Below are positions 50,863-58,739 of a DNA stretch of 64,000 nucleotides, one piece after another. Within the stretch, counting starts at the first letter, position 1. Each line of letters opens with the position of its first letter. The position numbers were made by a program, and so were the translations under genes. The DNA is from Halobacillus salinus (GTDB lineage: Bacteria; Bacillota; Bacilli; Bacillales; Halobacillaceae): positions 1,674,001-1,738,000 of the forward strand of contig NZ_SRJC01000001.1 in NCBI RefSeq assembly GCF_004684905.1, read 5' to 3'. The notes beneath the pieces are model-generated. The model ran no database searches. It saw only the letters and a list, made by a program, of their open reading frames with translations, and had not been told where the DNA came from.

Positions 50863-51765
50863 TCAACTAACATGAGCTTGATTCTTTTCATACACTTTAT
50901 AACCGTCTGTCGTCGTCACTTTCCGAAACTCGGATAGCAGGTGACTTGTAACGACTCCTGGTTTTCCGTCTCCGATCTCCCTCTGGTCCACTTCTACAGC
51001 TGCAATGACCTCTGCTGCTGTTCCGGTCAGGAACACTTCGTCCGCTACATATACATCGTGTCTTGTAAACGGTTGTTCTTTCACATCGTAGCCTTTCTTC
51101 CTGGCTAGATCCATGATGGCATTTCGTGTGATTCCTTCTAACGCTCCTAAGTAAGTAGGAGGAGTATAGATGGTTCCTTTCTTCACAATGAAGATATTAT
51201 CCGCTGATCCCTCAGTCACGTAACCTTGATCATTTAACATTAAGGCTTCATCTACACCTGCTTGATTTGCTTCCATTTTCACCAGAATATTATTTAAATA
51301 GTTCAGTGATTTTACTTGAGGAGGTAAAACATCCGGTCGATTCCTTCTGCTAGACACCGAAGCAAGCCTGACACCTCGTTCATAAAGTTCTTTAGGAAAT
51401 AAAGCGAGTGCTTCTGCAATGACAACCACTCTTGGATTTGAACAACTAACCGGATCTAATCCTAAGTTGCCAGACCCTCGTGAGATGACGACTCGGATAT
51501 AGGCGGTTTGTAGCTCGTTTTTACGAACCGTCTCTGCAATAATCGATTCCAGCTCCTCCTTTTCATATGGGATAGAAAGCATGATCGATTTCGCCGAGTC
51601 GTATAGACGGTCGAGGTGTTCATCTAGTTTAAAGATGTTTCCTTCGTAGACACGAATCCCTTCGAACACCCCGTCTCCATATAAGAAACCGTGATCATAA
51701 ACTGATACAACGGCTTCGTTCTTGTTTACGAATTCTCCGCCTAAGTAAATCCATTGGCTGCTCAT
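50863..51765 (-). CDS. ilvE: Branched-chain amino acid aminotransferase
   Basis: The 300-residue class IV PLP transaminase performs the last step of Leu/Ile/Val synthesis. YDHGFLYGDGVFEGIRVY at the N-terminus, the PLP lysine in VKSLNYLNNIL and EGSADNIFIVK are hallmarks. AAAGGAGTG precedes the ATG at 51765. The gene lies directly upstream of the ilvB T-box and has its own promoter and structured leader. Confidence 0.95.
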   Translation of the reverse strand: MSSQWIYLGGEFVNKNEAVVSVYDHGFLYGDGVFEGIRVYEGNIFKLDEHLDRLYDSAKSIMLSIPYEKEELESIIAETVRKNELQTAYIRVVISRGSGNLGLDPVSCSNPRVVVIAEALALFPKELYERGVRLASVSSRRNRPDVLPPQVKSLNYLNNILVKMEANQAGVDEALMLNDQGYVTEGSADNIFIVKKGTIYTPPTYLGALEGITRNAIMDLARKKGYDVKEQPFTRHDVYVADEVFLTGTAAEVIAAVEVDQREIGDGKPGVVTSHLLSEFRKVTTTDGYKVYEKNQAHVS

Positions 51766-51812
51766 CCTCAGCACTCCTTTCTTTGTTGAAATTTGGTATT
51801 TATGATTTTTGC

Positions 51813-51915
51813 GAACCCTGGAGAAGCAGGCATGCACTCCTGCTTTTCCAGAGTTCAGAGAGGTCTTTCTCCTGAATCAACCATCCGCTCAGGTTGCGTT
51901 TCGGTGTAGTTGATT
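51813..51915 (-). ncRNA. Structured leader RNA of ilvE, class not identified
   Basis: From the predicted start the RNA begins with AAUCAAC, which pairs with GUUGAUU (51881-51875). A second hairpin UUCAG...CUGAA follows (51876-51852). A third 18-bp hairpin (51856-51813) shares GAAC with the second, so the last two compete. No U-tract follows the third hairpin. No T-box motif is present. Confidence 0.5.
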
Positions 51916-51922
51916 GAGGACT

Positions 51923-51951
51923 ACTTTAAACCCATTCTGAACCAAGGTCAA
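51923..51951 (-). promoter_or_regulatory. Candidate sigma-A promoter of ilvE
   Basis: TTGACC (51951-51946), 17 bp, TAAAGT (51928-51923). The start would fall near 51915, exactly at the first helix of the leader. Confidence 0.6.
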
Positions 51952-52082
51952 CAGCTTTTCAGTAAATTTTCTGAACAATCGGATTATTCAAATATTAAGT
52001 TAAGCGCTTACACAGTTGGGGGACAAAGGGTCAAACCTCATTAACTCACTCGGTTTTTTTCTTTTTTATCTCATTTGCCCTA

Positions 52083-52123
52083 TTTCTCAGAGAAAAAAGA
52101 AAGCTTTTCATCCTCTGAGAAAA
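52083..52123. repeat. Inverted repeat in the ilvE/DICT intergenic region
   Basis: TTTCTCAGAG and CTCTGAGAAA form a 10-bp stem across a ~20-nt loop. It could be an operator or a cryptic terminator. The rest of 51966-52138 shows nothing else clear. Confidence 0.5.
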
Positions 52124-52138
52124 TTATTCCGATATAAG

Positions 52139-52163
52139 GTTTTCGAATCATGGTATAGGGTAA
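52139..52163 (+). promoter_or_regulatory. Candidate sigma-B promoter of the DICT gene
   Basis: GTTTTC (52139-52144), 13 bp, GGGTAA (52158-52163); close to the sigma-B pattern but with an imperfect -35. Confidence 0.5.
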
Positions 52164-52245
52164 ATGATTTACAACTTAAGTCTTATGTATGAACTTCATA
52201 CATATCGAAAGATGAATAAAAGTGCTTATTTCAGGAGGAATATTT

Positions 52246-52797
52246 ATGGAAATGGAAAAATTATCTCTCTTCAAAGAATGCTTCGGAGTAATGGAAGGGG
52301 AAATGCAGAAGCTTGATAATGCGAACCTATCACAGCTACAGTCGGGATCGATCAAGTTCGAGTCGAAGGTACCGCAATTAGAGTATATGTGTTTAATGAT
52401 GGAGAACATGGTTCTTATGAAGAAGCTGAAAGGAAATGTGTACGCAGGATTTCAGAAGTTCTCACGTTCCCAGAATGTCATTGATCGTTTCCAAGCTATG
52501 ACGGAGTATTCGAATGTTCATATTTTCGGAGAAGCGGATGCAGCTGTCGATCAGGAAGACGGAATTGAGTACATTCCTATTCCGCCAGATAGCGAACTGG
52601 TCCGAGAATGGTTCCTAGTCATCGATGCACCGAACTTCAAGTCGATGATGGTCGCATACGACTTGGACGGTTTTGGTGTACATGAGATTGAAGAAGGTCG
52701 TAACTTCAGAGGTGCTAAATCATCCAACCCTAAGGTGGTAGACCAAGCAGTTCAGTTGCTGAAAGAACACACGAAATCACCTAAAGAATTAGCTTAA
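52246..52797 (+). CDS. DICT sensory domain protein
   Basis: The 183-residue soluble protein matches the DICT domain pattern (named from diguanylate cyclases and two-component systems): FESKVPQLEYMCLMMENMVL, LKGNVYAGFQKFSR, REWFLVIDAPNFKSMM and the closing FRGAKSSNPKVVDQAVQLL. It stands alone, not fused to an output domain, so it may regulate a partner. AGGAGGA precedes the ATG at 52246. Followed by a terminator, then ribU. Confidence 0.7.
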   Translation: MEMEKLSLFKECFGVMEGEMQKLDNANLSQLQSGSIKFESKVPQLEYMCLMMENMVLMKKLKGNVYAGFQKFSRSQNVIDRFQAMTEYSNVHIFGEADAAVDQEDGIEYIPIPPDSELVREWFLVIDAPNFKSMMVAYDLDGFGVHEIEEGRNFRGAKSSNPKVVDQAVQLLKEHTKSPKELA

Positions 52798-52798
52798 T

Positions 52799-52830
52799 AA
52801 CAGGGAGGCACCCCCCTCCCTGTTTCTATT
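52799..52830 (+). terminator. Terminator after the DICT gene
   Basis: AACAGGGAGG pairs with CCTCCCTGTT around a short C-rich loop, followed by a T-rich tract. Confidence 0.8.
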
Positions 52831-52851
52831 TTATAAAGGAGTTGAGTCGAG

Positions 52852-53460
52852 ATGGAAATGTCTAAATTACAACGGATGACTACAATCGGTATTTTATCGG
52901 CTATCAGCATTCTACTATACTATTTGAAATTCCCTGTACCTTTCTTCCCACCATTTCTCACGCTGGACGTAAGTGATATTCCAGCACTAGTCGGAGCCGT
53001 AACCCTAGGACCATTCGCTGGTATACTTATTCAATTCTTAAAAAACATTGTCGATTACATATCTCACGGCAGTTATGTAGGGTTACCAGTAGGTCAAATT
53101 GCAAACTTCCTATCTGGTAGTTTAATAGTCGGGGTGATCGGAGCCTTTTATATGATGCAAAAACGGCTCCATATTGGAAGTTACATCGCCTCCGTTTCCA
53201 TCTTTTTAGCATCTATGTACTTGTTGAATTATTACTTTATCCTGCCATCTATCATGGAGTTGCTCGGAGTAAGCGAAGCCCAATACGTCACTGGGTTTAC
53301 GAAGTTCAATCCCCTGGCGACCGATTTTACGACAGCTGTCCTATTTGTCATTCTTCCCTTCAATTTGATTAAGATTGCGATGGTATATTCCATTGGCGTC
53401 CCTTTTTCGATGCGATTAATAAAGATCATTCAACCTGATAGAAGGAAAGTGGCAGCATGA
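52852..53460 (+). CDS. ribU: Riboflavin ECF transporter S component
   Basis: The 202-residue membrane protein has six TM segments and the RibU signatures FFPPFLTLDVSDIPALVGA and FKN...YISHGS with GLPVGQIANFLSG. It binds riboflavin outside and works with the shared ECF energising module. No FMN riboswitch is seen upstream. The stop codon overlaps the ATG of the chemoreceptor gene (ATGA), so the two are translationally coupled. Confidence 0.88.
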   Translation: MEMSKLQRMTTIGILSAISILLYYLKFPVPFFPPFLTLDVSDIPALVGAVTLGPFAGILIQFLKNIVDYISHGSYVGLPVGQIANFLSGSLIVGVIGAFYMMQKRLHIGSYIASVSIFLASMYLLNYYFILPSIMELLGVSEAQYVTGFTKFNPLATDFTTAVLFVILPFNLIKIAMVYSIGVPFSMRLIKIIQPDRRKVAA

Positions 53461-54683
53461 CGTGGATCCGCAGCAACCCACCAGTTCATTATTTAATTGG
53501 AATTGTATGTTATGCCCTTTCAGGATTCCTGGTAGCTTCAACCCTACCTTTAACTTTCTCTATTCCGACCTTTCTAGTAGTTACTAGCATTTTCACCTAC
53601 GGATACTTGATGGTACAAAGGCAGAGCGCTAATACAGATGACATAGACGTAGAGAGTACTTCTAATCACGATTCTACGATAAATCACGAGGCAATTATCG
53701 CTTCATTGGAAGAGTTACGTCACGTCGAAGCTCACAGTGAACACCTTAATACGATGAACCAGCAAGCCACACAATCAGCGGAACAAGTCAGCGAAAAACT
53801 CTTGACGATGGTACAAGATATCCAAACCGAACAAGCGTATTTGAATGACTTTCGCGAACAGATGACGACGATACAGGATATGATTCAGACGCTTGGTGAC
53901 ACGATCCTTACTTCAAGCAAAACGTCCAATCAAGTAAGGGCCCTTTCTAATCAAGGAAAACAGAAAGTAGATGAATTTAATCACGTATTTACGGAGATTA
54001 TTCGTGTAACCGACCAATTCGGAAGCTTCAATGAAAAGCTTCTTTCACAAATGAAAAAAGTTACAGACGCGCTCGGATCCATCGAGTACATTTCGAACCA
54101 AACCAACCTACTCGCTTTGAACGCTTCCATCGAAGCTGCGAGAGCAGGTGAGCATGGCAGAGGGTTCGGGGTCGTAGCAGATGAGATCCGCAAGCTGTCT
54201 GCGCAAGTGAAAGAGAGTGCAAATACGATTGAAACAGTCATAGAAGATGTGAATATAAGTATTACAGAGCAACGCCAATCCTATCAAGCAGATACTACCA
54301 CATTAATAGAAGGTAAAGAAAAAGCAGAAGAAATGACCCGAATTTTCGATGATGTACTAAAACACGTGACAATCTTGCATGAAGAATCCACACAAGTTCA
54401 GACACATTCGGAGCAAGTAATGAGGGAGAAAGTAGAAACACAGAAGAAATTCAAGTTGATCTACGAGCTGACCGAACAACTATCGAATCATACGAATGGT
54501 TCTTCCGAAAAAATAATGGAGCAACAGGCAACGATGATGGAACTGGATATGACAGCCATGACGATGACACAGCATATCCAAGAAATTAAAGAGACGCTAA
54601 AGACATATGTGAAGTCTACAGAGAATGTCAGATGGCTTCGTCCAACTGAATTACATGACCGGAAAGAGAAAGCAACTTCCTAG
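53457..54683 (+). CDS. Methyl-accepting chemotaxis protein without extracellular sensor domain
   Basis: The 408-residue protein has two closely spaced N-terminal TM segments (residues ~11-30 and ~35-53), no periplasmic-type domain, and a long coiled-coil signalling part. The conserved hairpin tip NQTNLLALNASIEAARAGE is followed by GFGVVADEIRKLS. It should feed the CheA/CheW pathway. Coupling to ribU suggests sensing linked to riboflavin or its transporter; this is inference. Confidence 0.9.
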   Translation: MTWIRSNPPVHYLIGIVCYALSGFLVASTLPLTFSIPTFLVVTSIFTYGYLMVQRQSANTDDIDVESTSNHDSTINHEAIIASLEELRHVEAHSEHLNTMNQQATQSAEQVSEKLLTMVQDIQTEQAYLNDFREQMTTIQDMIQTLGDTILTSSKTSNQVRALSNQGKQKVDEFNHVFTEIIRVTDQFGSFNEKLLSQMKKVTDALGSIEYISNQTNLLALNASIEAARAGEHGRGFGVVADEIRKLSAQVKESANTIETVIEDVNISITEQRQSYQADTTTLIEGKEKAEEMTRIFDDVLKHVTILHEESTQVQTHSEQVMREKVETQKKFKLIYELTEQLSNHTNGSSEKIMEQQATMMELDMTAMTMTQHIQEIKETLKTYVKSTENVRWLRPTELHDRKEKATS

Positions 54684-54761
54684 CCTTAGTAGTCATGCGC
54701 CCTTACATTCACCACCTATTCGACATACGTTGTTGTATAGAAGCATAAAGGTGGTGAAGTC

Positions 54762-54887
54762 ATGAGCTGTTATGGTGGTTGTGGTTACGGAGGTGGCTAC
54801 GGCGGATACAACGGAGGTTCTACTTTCGTATTGATCGTCGTATTGTTTATCCTTCTTATTATTGTTGGCGCATCTTTTTATTATTAA
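54762..54887 (+). CDS. YjcZ-family small sporulation-type protein
   Basis: The 41-residue protein [19 protein letters not shown] has a Gly/Tyr-rich head and a C-terminal TM helix ([20 protein letters not shown]), typical of the YjcZ family. AAGGTGGTGA precedes the ATG. Confidence 0.88.
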   Translation: MSCYGGCGYGGGYGGYNGGSTFVLIVVLFILLIIVGASFYY

Positions 54888-54942
54888 TTAATAGAACATG
54901 TGTGCATCATCGCTACCCGTTTCAAGGTGACTCACACAAAGA

Positions 54943-54976
54943 AAAAACCAGAGGGATCCATCACCCTCTGGTTACT
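54943..54976 (+). terminator. Rho-independent terminator
   Basis: AACCAGAGGG pairs with CCCTCTGGTT around a 7-nt loop. Confidence 0.8.
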
Positions 54977-55013
54977 TAATTATGACTTAAATAATTGCTT
55001 CCTACATAAGGCC

Positions 55014-55193
55014 TTATAAATCGTTCCTCTGTTCTCTTACGTTAATATAAATTTGCTCAAGTTCTGTCAACGTCATATCTTTCGTCTGTTTCCCCACTCG
55101 ATCTTCTGTGTATCCGAGAGCCTCAAGCTTCATAACAAGAGTATAACGCCTGCTCTCTACGCCTCTGGTCAAGTTTGTAGCGGCAATATTCAT
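55014..55193 (-). CDS. Small protein, FbpA-like
   Basis: The 59-residue protein ends MTLTELEQIYINVREQRNDL; the pattern RRYTLVMKLEALGY plus MTLTELE resembles Fur-regulated basic protein FbpA of Bacillus, though it is less basic. The ATG at 55193 follows GGAGGTGA. No Fur box was identified with confidence. Confidence 0.5.
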   Translation of the reverse strand: MNIAATNLTRGVESRRYTLVMKLEALGYTEDRVGKQTKDMTLTELEQIYINVREQRNDL

Positions 55194-55312
55194 ACAATCA
55201 CCTCCATCACCCAATCTTATGTGATTTCTCAGGGGATATACTGTACATACCACTGTTCAAGAAAACTTAACCTTTTTATTATGTAAAAATAATATTTACA
55301 TTCCGTAAATAT

Positions 55313-55567
55313 CTACAATTCTCGTTCGAATATGAGTATTCCATATTGCTCACTCATTCGAAATGGACCGCGAAACACGATTGCAGTTGTTTGCTGGTCA
55401 GCCGTATGAATGCGGATACGCTGAATGTTCTTCGAAGTCTGTTGTTGAATAAAACTTTTCGTCAACTTCTTTTCAAGCTCAATAACAATTGTTTCGTCTT
55501 GACGAACCGAATAGGATCCGATCACGTTAATTCGGTTACTATCTAAAGACAAGGCACTAAATTGCAT
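55313..55567 (-). CDS. Hypothetical protein, 84 residues
   Basis: A small beta-strand-rich protein (ETIVIELEKKL; IRIHTADQQTTAIVFRGPF) with AGAGGGG upstream of the ATG. Family not recognised. The region 55568-55802 that follows holds no other gene. Confidence 0.55.
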   Translation of the reverse strand: MQFSALSLDSNRINVIGSYSVRQDETIVIELEKKLTKSFIQQQTSKNIQRIRIHTADQQTTAIVFRGPFRMSEQYGILIFEREL

Positions 55568-55802
55568 AGAAAACGCCCCTCTTCATCATAAACTGGTATA
55601 GAAAAAGTATAGCAACTTGTTTCTATGTATACAATTTATTATCGGCTGAAATCGAGCTGATTTTAACAGCAAATTTATTGATATTTGATCTAGAAGAACA
55701 GTAGGCGATTGTCAATAAATTTACCTTTTGCTATACTTTCCTCATCCAGAAGAGAGGTGGGTTCTGTACATAGATAACCAATTATTAGAGAGCATAACTG
55801 AC

Positions 55803-55952
55803 TTATGTATTTTTCAGTTGTTGCTCCAGCTGTTCAATACGTTCTTCGAGATGTTTGAATTTCTCTTGATTTTCTTGGTGTCGATCTGTCTGTTTTTGGT
55901 CTCTTGCTAAGAATAAAACTATTAAACCGACGACAATGACTAGAAAAAGCAT
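55803..55952 (-). CDS. Small single-TM coiled-coil protein, 49 residues
   Basis: MLFLVIVVGLIVLFLA forms one TM helix, followed by a charged heptad-like stretch (HLEERIEQLEQQL). GGAGGAGA precedes the ATG. Function unknown; similar short anchors are common in Bacillaceae. Confidence 0.65.
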   Translation of the reverse strand: MLFLVIVVGLIVLFLARDQKQTDRHQENQEKFKHLEERIEQLEQQLKNT

Positions 55953-56106
55953 TTTCCATCTCCTCCTTTGCTACTTGTATCTACTATCAAAAAGGGACTT
56001 TACTTGTATGGTACCATTTGTCTGAATTGAATGACAAAAAAGTCTTCAATAAAAAAGCAAGATACTTTCATCCCTTTTTTCACTAGCATATCGTAAATAT
56101 CTTTGG

Positions 56107-56670
56107 TCAGCATTCGAAGAAAACTCTTTTAAGCCAGTGTCTCTCGGACCATGGGTTGAACGTAACTGTGATTTGTTTGAAGAAGTCCGGCGAGTCATAT
56201 TTACCACGAATCGATTCAACGACTGTCCGGAATTTTTCTTCTGTTTCGATCTGATAAGCTTCCTCAAACCAAGCCCAGGATAATATCCCAACATCCACTG
56301 TAATGGACGTAATCTTCAACTCATAGTCCAGACCTCAAAACAGTATCTTCTGTCCAGTTGGCTTGTGGGTGATCTCCGGAAGCGATTCGTTGAACTTAAA
56401 AAAATGAGCAACCCCCAATTTGGAGGCTGCCCATTTTAAATCTGTATAAGTTAATTGTTTGTTCGTGTTCGAATAACGCCTAATCACCAAGAGGTTCGCC
56501 CAAGGATACTTCATTATCCGATGAATGAAATTGAGGGCTGTTGTTTTCGATTTCTTACTACCCCTAGAGCCTTTAACCACTCGATAGAACTGTTTGTTAT
56601 TCCATAACCGGTTGTAACCTTTCCCTATGGTTTTGATAATAGAAATGCGCGGCCGTTGCTTAGTCGTCAT
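56107..56670 (-). pseudogene. Phage terminase large subunit, broken (PBSX XtmB-like)
   Basis: The N-terminal third of a terminase ATPase: KGSRGSKKSKTTALNFI contains the Walker A-like motif. An in-frame TGA at 56335-56337 stands where GLDYELKITSITVD should continue as RGLD...K. The frame then runs through WAWFEEAYQIETEEKF and FNPWSERHWLKRVFF and ends at 56107. The remaining ~260 residues (nuclease part) are absent. ATG 56670 overlaps the terminase small 3' end. Confidence 0.85.
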
Positions 56671-57093
56671 CGTCCGGTACATCCTCTATCAATTCAGGAG
56701 TGATGTTTTCGACTTGGTTTTTGTCTGTCCACATGACATAACGCTTGCCGAGTAATTTAGCTGCTTTGGTTCGGTCACTAGTATCCGATCGCTTGTTATG
56801 ACGCTCGACTTCAGAACCGAAGTCACCGTCGCCAATAACAAGGAGGTGCTCATCGGTTACTTGGCCTCTCATAACAGCAGTAAGGTATTCCATGACCTCT
56901 TGTTGATCAGCGACCTTCTCACTCCTAATTTCTTCGAGTCGTTTGCTTTATAGGATTTCACGCCAACATTAGCCAACAATTTATGCGACTGTGCCCTAGC
57001 ATAGTTTTTGCTATAACCTGTTTCTACCGCAGACTGTTCAATGTTCCCGGTGATGATATACTCATCAGCGAACCTTTTCTGTTTAAGACTCAT
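56660..57093 (-). pseudogene. Phage terminase small subunit, frameshifted (PBSX XtmA-like)
   Basis: MSLKQKRFADEYIITGNIEQ is the typical DNA-binding N-terminus. The reading frame shifts near 56940; in the next frame RLEEIRSEKVADQQEVMEYL and the remainder (TKAAKLLGKRYVMWTDK) continue to 56660. One base change in length would restore it. Confidence 0.85.
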
Positions 57094-57132
57094 TTTCTTA
57101 CTTATGGCATACCACCACCCTTTTTACTGATT

Positions 57133-57157
57133 AAAAAAACACCCCACAATGGGGTGC
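57133..57157 (-). terminator. Rho-independent terminator
   Basis: On the minus strand, CACCCCA pairs with TGGGGTG around TTG and is followed by T7. Confidence 0.85.
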
Positions 57158-57163
57158 GTAACA

Positions 57164-57380
57164 TTAACCAAACCGAGGCCTTTCAACTTTACCAACTACA
57201 ACATGAGTAATAGCCGCAACTTTTATTATAAAAAGCCTCCCTCTCTCTTCAGAGACTATTTGGTCGTTCTTCGTATCTTTCGTAGCTTGTACATAAGTTT
57301 CTTTTTCGCTAGAGCTTTCAACTACAGTACCTCCCAATTCTGCGCCTGTAGCATAAAACATCACATTATATTTCGCCCAT
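57164..57380 (-). pseudogene. Small phage-region protein with apparent 5' frameshift
   Basis: From ATG 57380, behind AAAGGAGGGAGGGA, the frame reads MGEI then stop. Deleting one A gives MGEYNVMFYATGAELGGT, which runs into the open frame down to 57164 (ending KVERPRFG). An internal GTG at 57364 could still be used but lacks an SD. Followed by a terminator. Family unknown. Confidence 0.5.
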
Positions 57381-57490
57381 TCCCTCCCTCCTTTCTACCC
57401 TAATAATTCGACATAAACTTACAACTCACCTTCCCCAAAAAAGGAAAATAGATAATTGAAATAGAATATATAGTAGAAGGAGGTGAGATT

Positions 57491-57715
57491 ATGTCTTCAG
57501 TTTGGTTAGAAAACAATAAAGCCAGCTTGCATATTGTAAACGTTGAGAATGCAAATTATTTAGTATACCTTACTTCAATCGGAAGTATAACTCCGAAAAT
57601 TGTTGAGGATGTCGAAACAAAATCCCGAATAACATACGACCAAGTAAGGGATGATGTTAAGGATTTGAAAAATGATGAAGTCATTAAACATATGATTACA
57701 AAATTAAGAAAGTAA
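57491..57715 (+). CDS. Hypothetical protein, 74 residues
   Basis: Transcribed opposite to the prophage genes, with a strong AAGGAGGTGAGATT before the ATG. Soluble, ending ITKLRK. A 7-bp GGCACCC/GGGTGCC hairpin without T-run follows at 57729-57746. No family recognised. Confidence 0.6.
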   Translation: MSSVWLENNKASLHIVNVENANYLVYLTSIGSITPKIVEDVETKSRITYDQVRDDVKDLKNDEVIKHMITKLRK

Positions 57716-57896
57716 TATTAATTATTATGGCACCCGCAAGGGTGCCTGCTAAAGTAATTTATGTTTTCTGCCTAAAGTATTACTTCCTATCCGTCCTGCC
57801 CTCCAGTTTACATTTAGAATAAAGGTGTTGTAACTAAAGAGGAAAAGTGTGTAAAGTGTGAAATTTTCTAATACACACCAACCCAATAGATCATTA

Positions 57897-58169
57897 TTAA
57901 TTTTTAGGAACCCAGTTAAACTCACAATCTTTACAGAACAAACCATTCGTAAGCCACTGAACCAACAATCCCATCAAAAAGAAAAGTGCTGAAACCATAG
58001 AGAACACATTAACAACGCTGAATAGATTTTGAATCAAGGAACCTTCGAGCATAAGTGCATAAAATACTGCAAATACAAAAAAGAAAAAAGCAACTCTTGT
58101 TAAAAAACTGCCACCGCTTCTAGAGATTACTCTGTTACTTCCACACCGCTTACAGTTTTCCCACCTCAA
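57897..58169 (-). CDS. Zinc-ribbon membrane protein
   Basis: The 90-residue protein has CKRCGSN at the N-terminus, two TM segments, and CKDCEFNW at the C-terminus. The two CxxC pairs flank the membrane hairpin and may form one zinc site. TTG start behind AGGTTGGTGG. Sits between the xpf/arpU and terminase pseudogenes; possibly later cargo. Confidence 0.6.
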   Translation of the reverse strand: MRWENCKRCGSNRVISRSGGSFLTRVAFFFFVFAVFYALMLEGSLIQNLFSVVNVFSMVSALFFLMGLLVQWLTNGLFCKDCEFNWVPKN

Positions 58170-58219
58170 ACTACCACCAACCTTTTACTTTGTCACAACA
58201 AACTTCGACAAACACAGTG

Positions 58220-58624
58220 TTAAATCCTTCCTTTACTAAAAGCAAATACAATGTTGCCCTTCAAATTATACACATGCCTTCTCGATAACCCCATATGATG
58301 GCCAATTGCCACCATACTCATGCCGTCAAGTAAGCATTCTAACACCGCTCTTTCTCGTTCGTCCTCTATGATCGAGAGACTTTCTTAAATAAAAAGAACT
58401 TTATGTTCGAGCTTACTGACCCACTTGTTTTTCTTATCACGACGGACTACTTCCTGTGAAACCGGATCCTCAGTCTCTCCATTCGCTTTAGGCATTACTG
58501 GTTCTATTCCTGATTGAGCAACGAGATTTGTACCGGCATCTTCCAACAAACCTCTTTGACGTTTTATTTCATTTAGCATCCAGTTATAGTCACGTAGTGT
58601 ATTCTCGATTTGTTTTTTATTCAT
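58220..58624 (-). pseudogene. Phage late-gene regulator, ArpU/Xpf-like, nonsense mutation
   Basis: MNKKQIENTLRDYNWMLNEI is typical of the ArpU/RinA family. An in-frame TAA at 58385-58387 separates it from a C-terminal HTH in the same frame (ERERAVLECLLDGMSMVAIG, then GLSRRHVYNL), which ends at 58220. Only this one stop breaks the 134-codon frame. TTAGGAGTG precedes the ATG. In PBSX the regulator xpf lies between xtrA and terminase, as here. Confidence 0.8.
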
Positions 58625-58638
58625 GCTGACACTCCTAA

Positions 58639-58701
58639 AGGACACAAACCAAGCGTGTACTACGCTTAATCTGTGTCCTCCAGTTGGCTGGTAGAACAAC
58701 A
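58639..58701 (-). repeat. Hairpin repeat R1 in the 5' leader of the arpU-like gene
   Basis: GGACACA and TGTGTCC form an outer stem; AAGCG and CGCTT form an inner one. The element ends 15 bp before the arpU-like ATG. A second copy (R2) lies at 59979-60038. Confidence 0.75.
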
Positions 58702-58739
58702 TTGAATAGTATATAGGCGTATTCTATCCTCGTTCTTTA

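Noticed and set aside
51852-51915. Glycine riboswitch (single aptamer) upstream of ilvE
   Set aside because: CCGAA..GCAA and CAGG..AAAGAC look similar to glycine aptamer loops, but the conserved GGAGAG strand and P2 hairpin are missing and the predicted transcript starts too late to include them. Kept as an unclassified leader.
52798-52851. FMN riboswitch before ribU
   Set aside because: Only a terminator and ~20 bp separate the DICT gene from ribU; no RFN element motifs.
56046-56294. 82-codon leftward frame over the terminase remnant
   Set aside because: Alternative frame of the terminase large pseudogene; the protein-like reading lies in the other frame.
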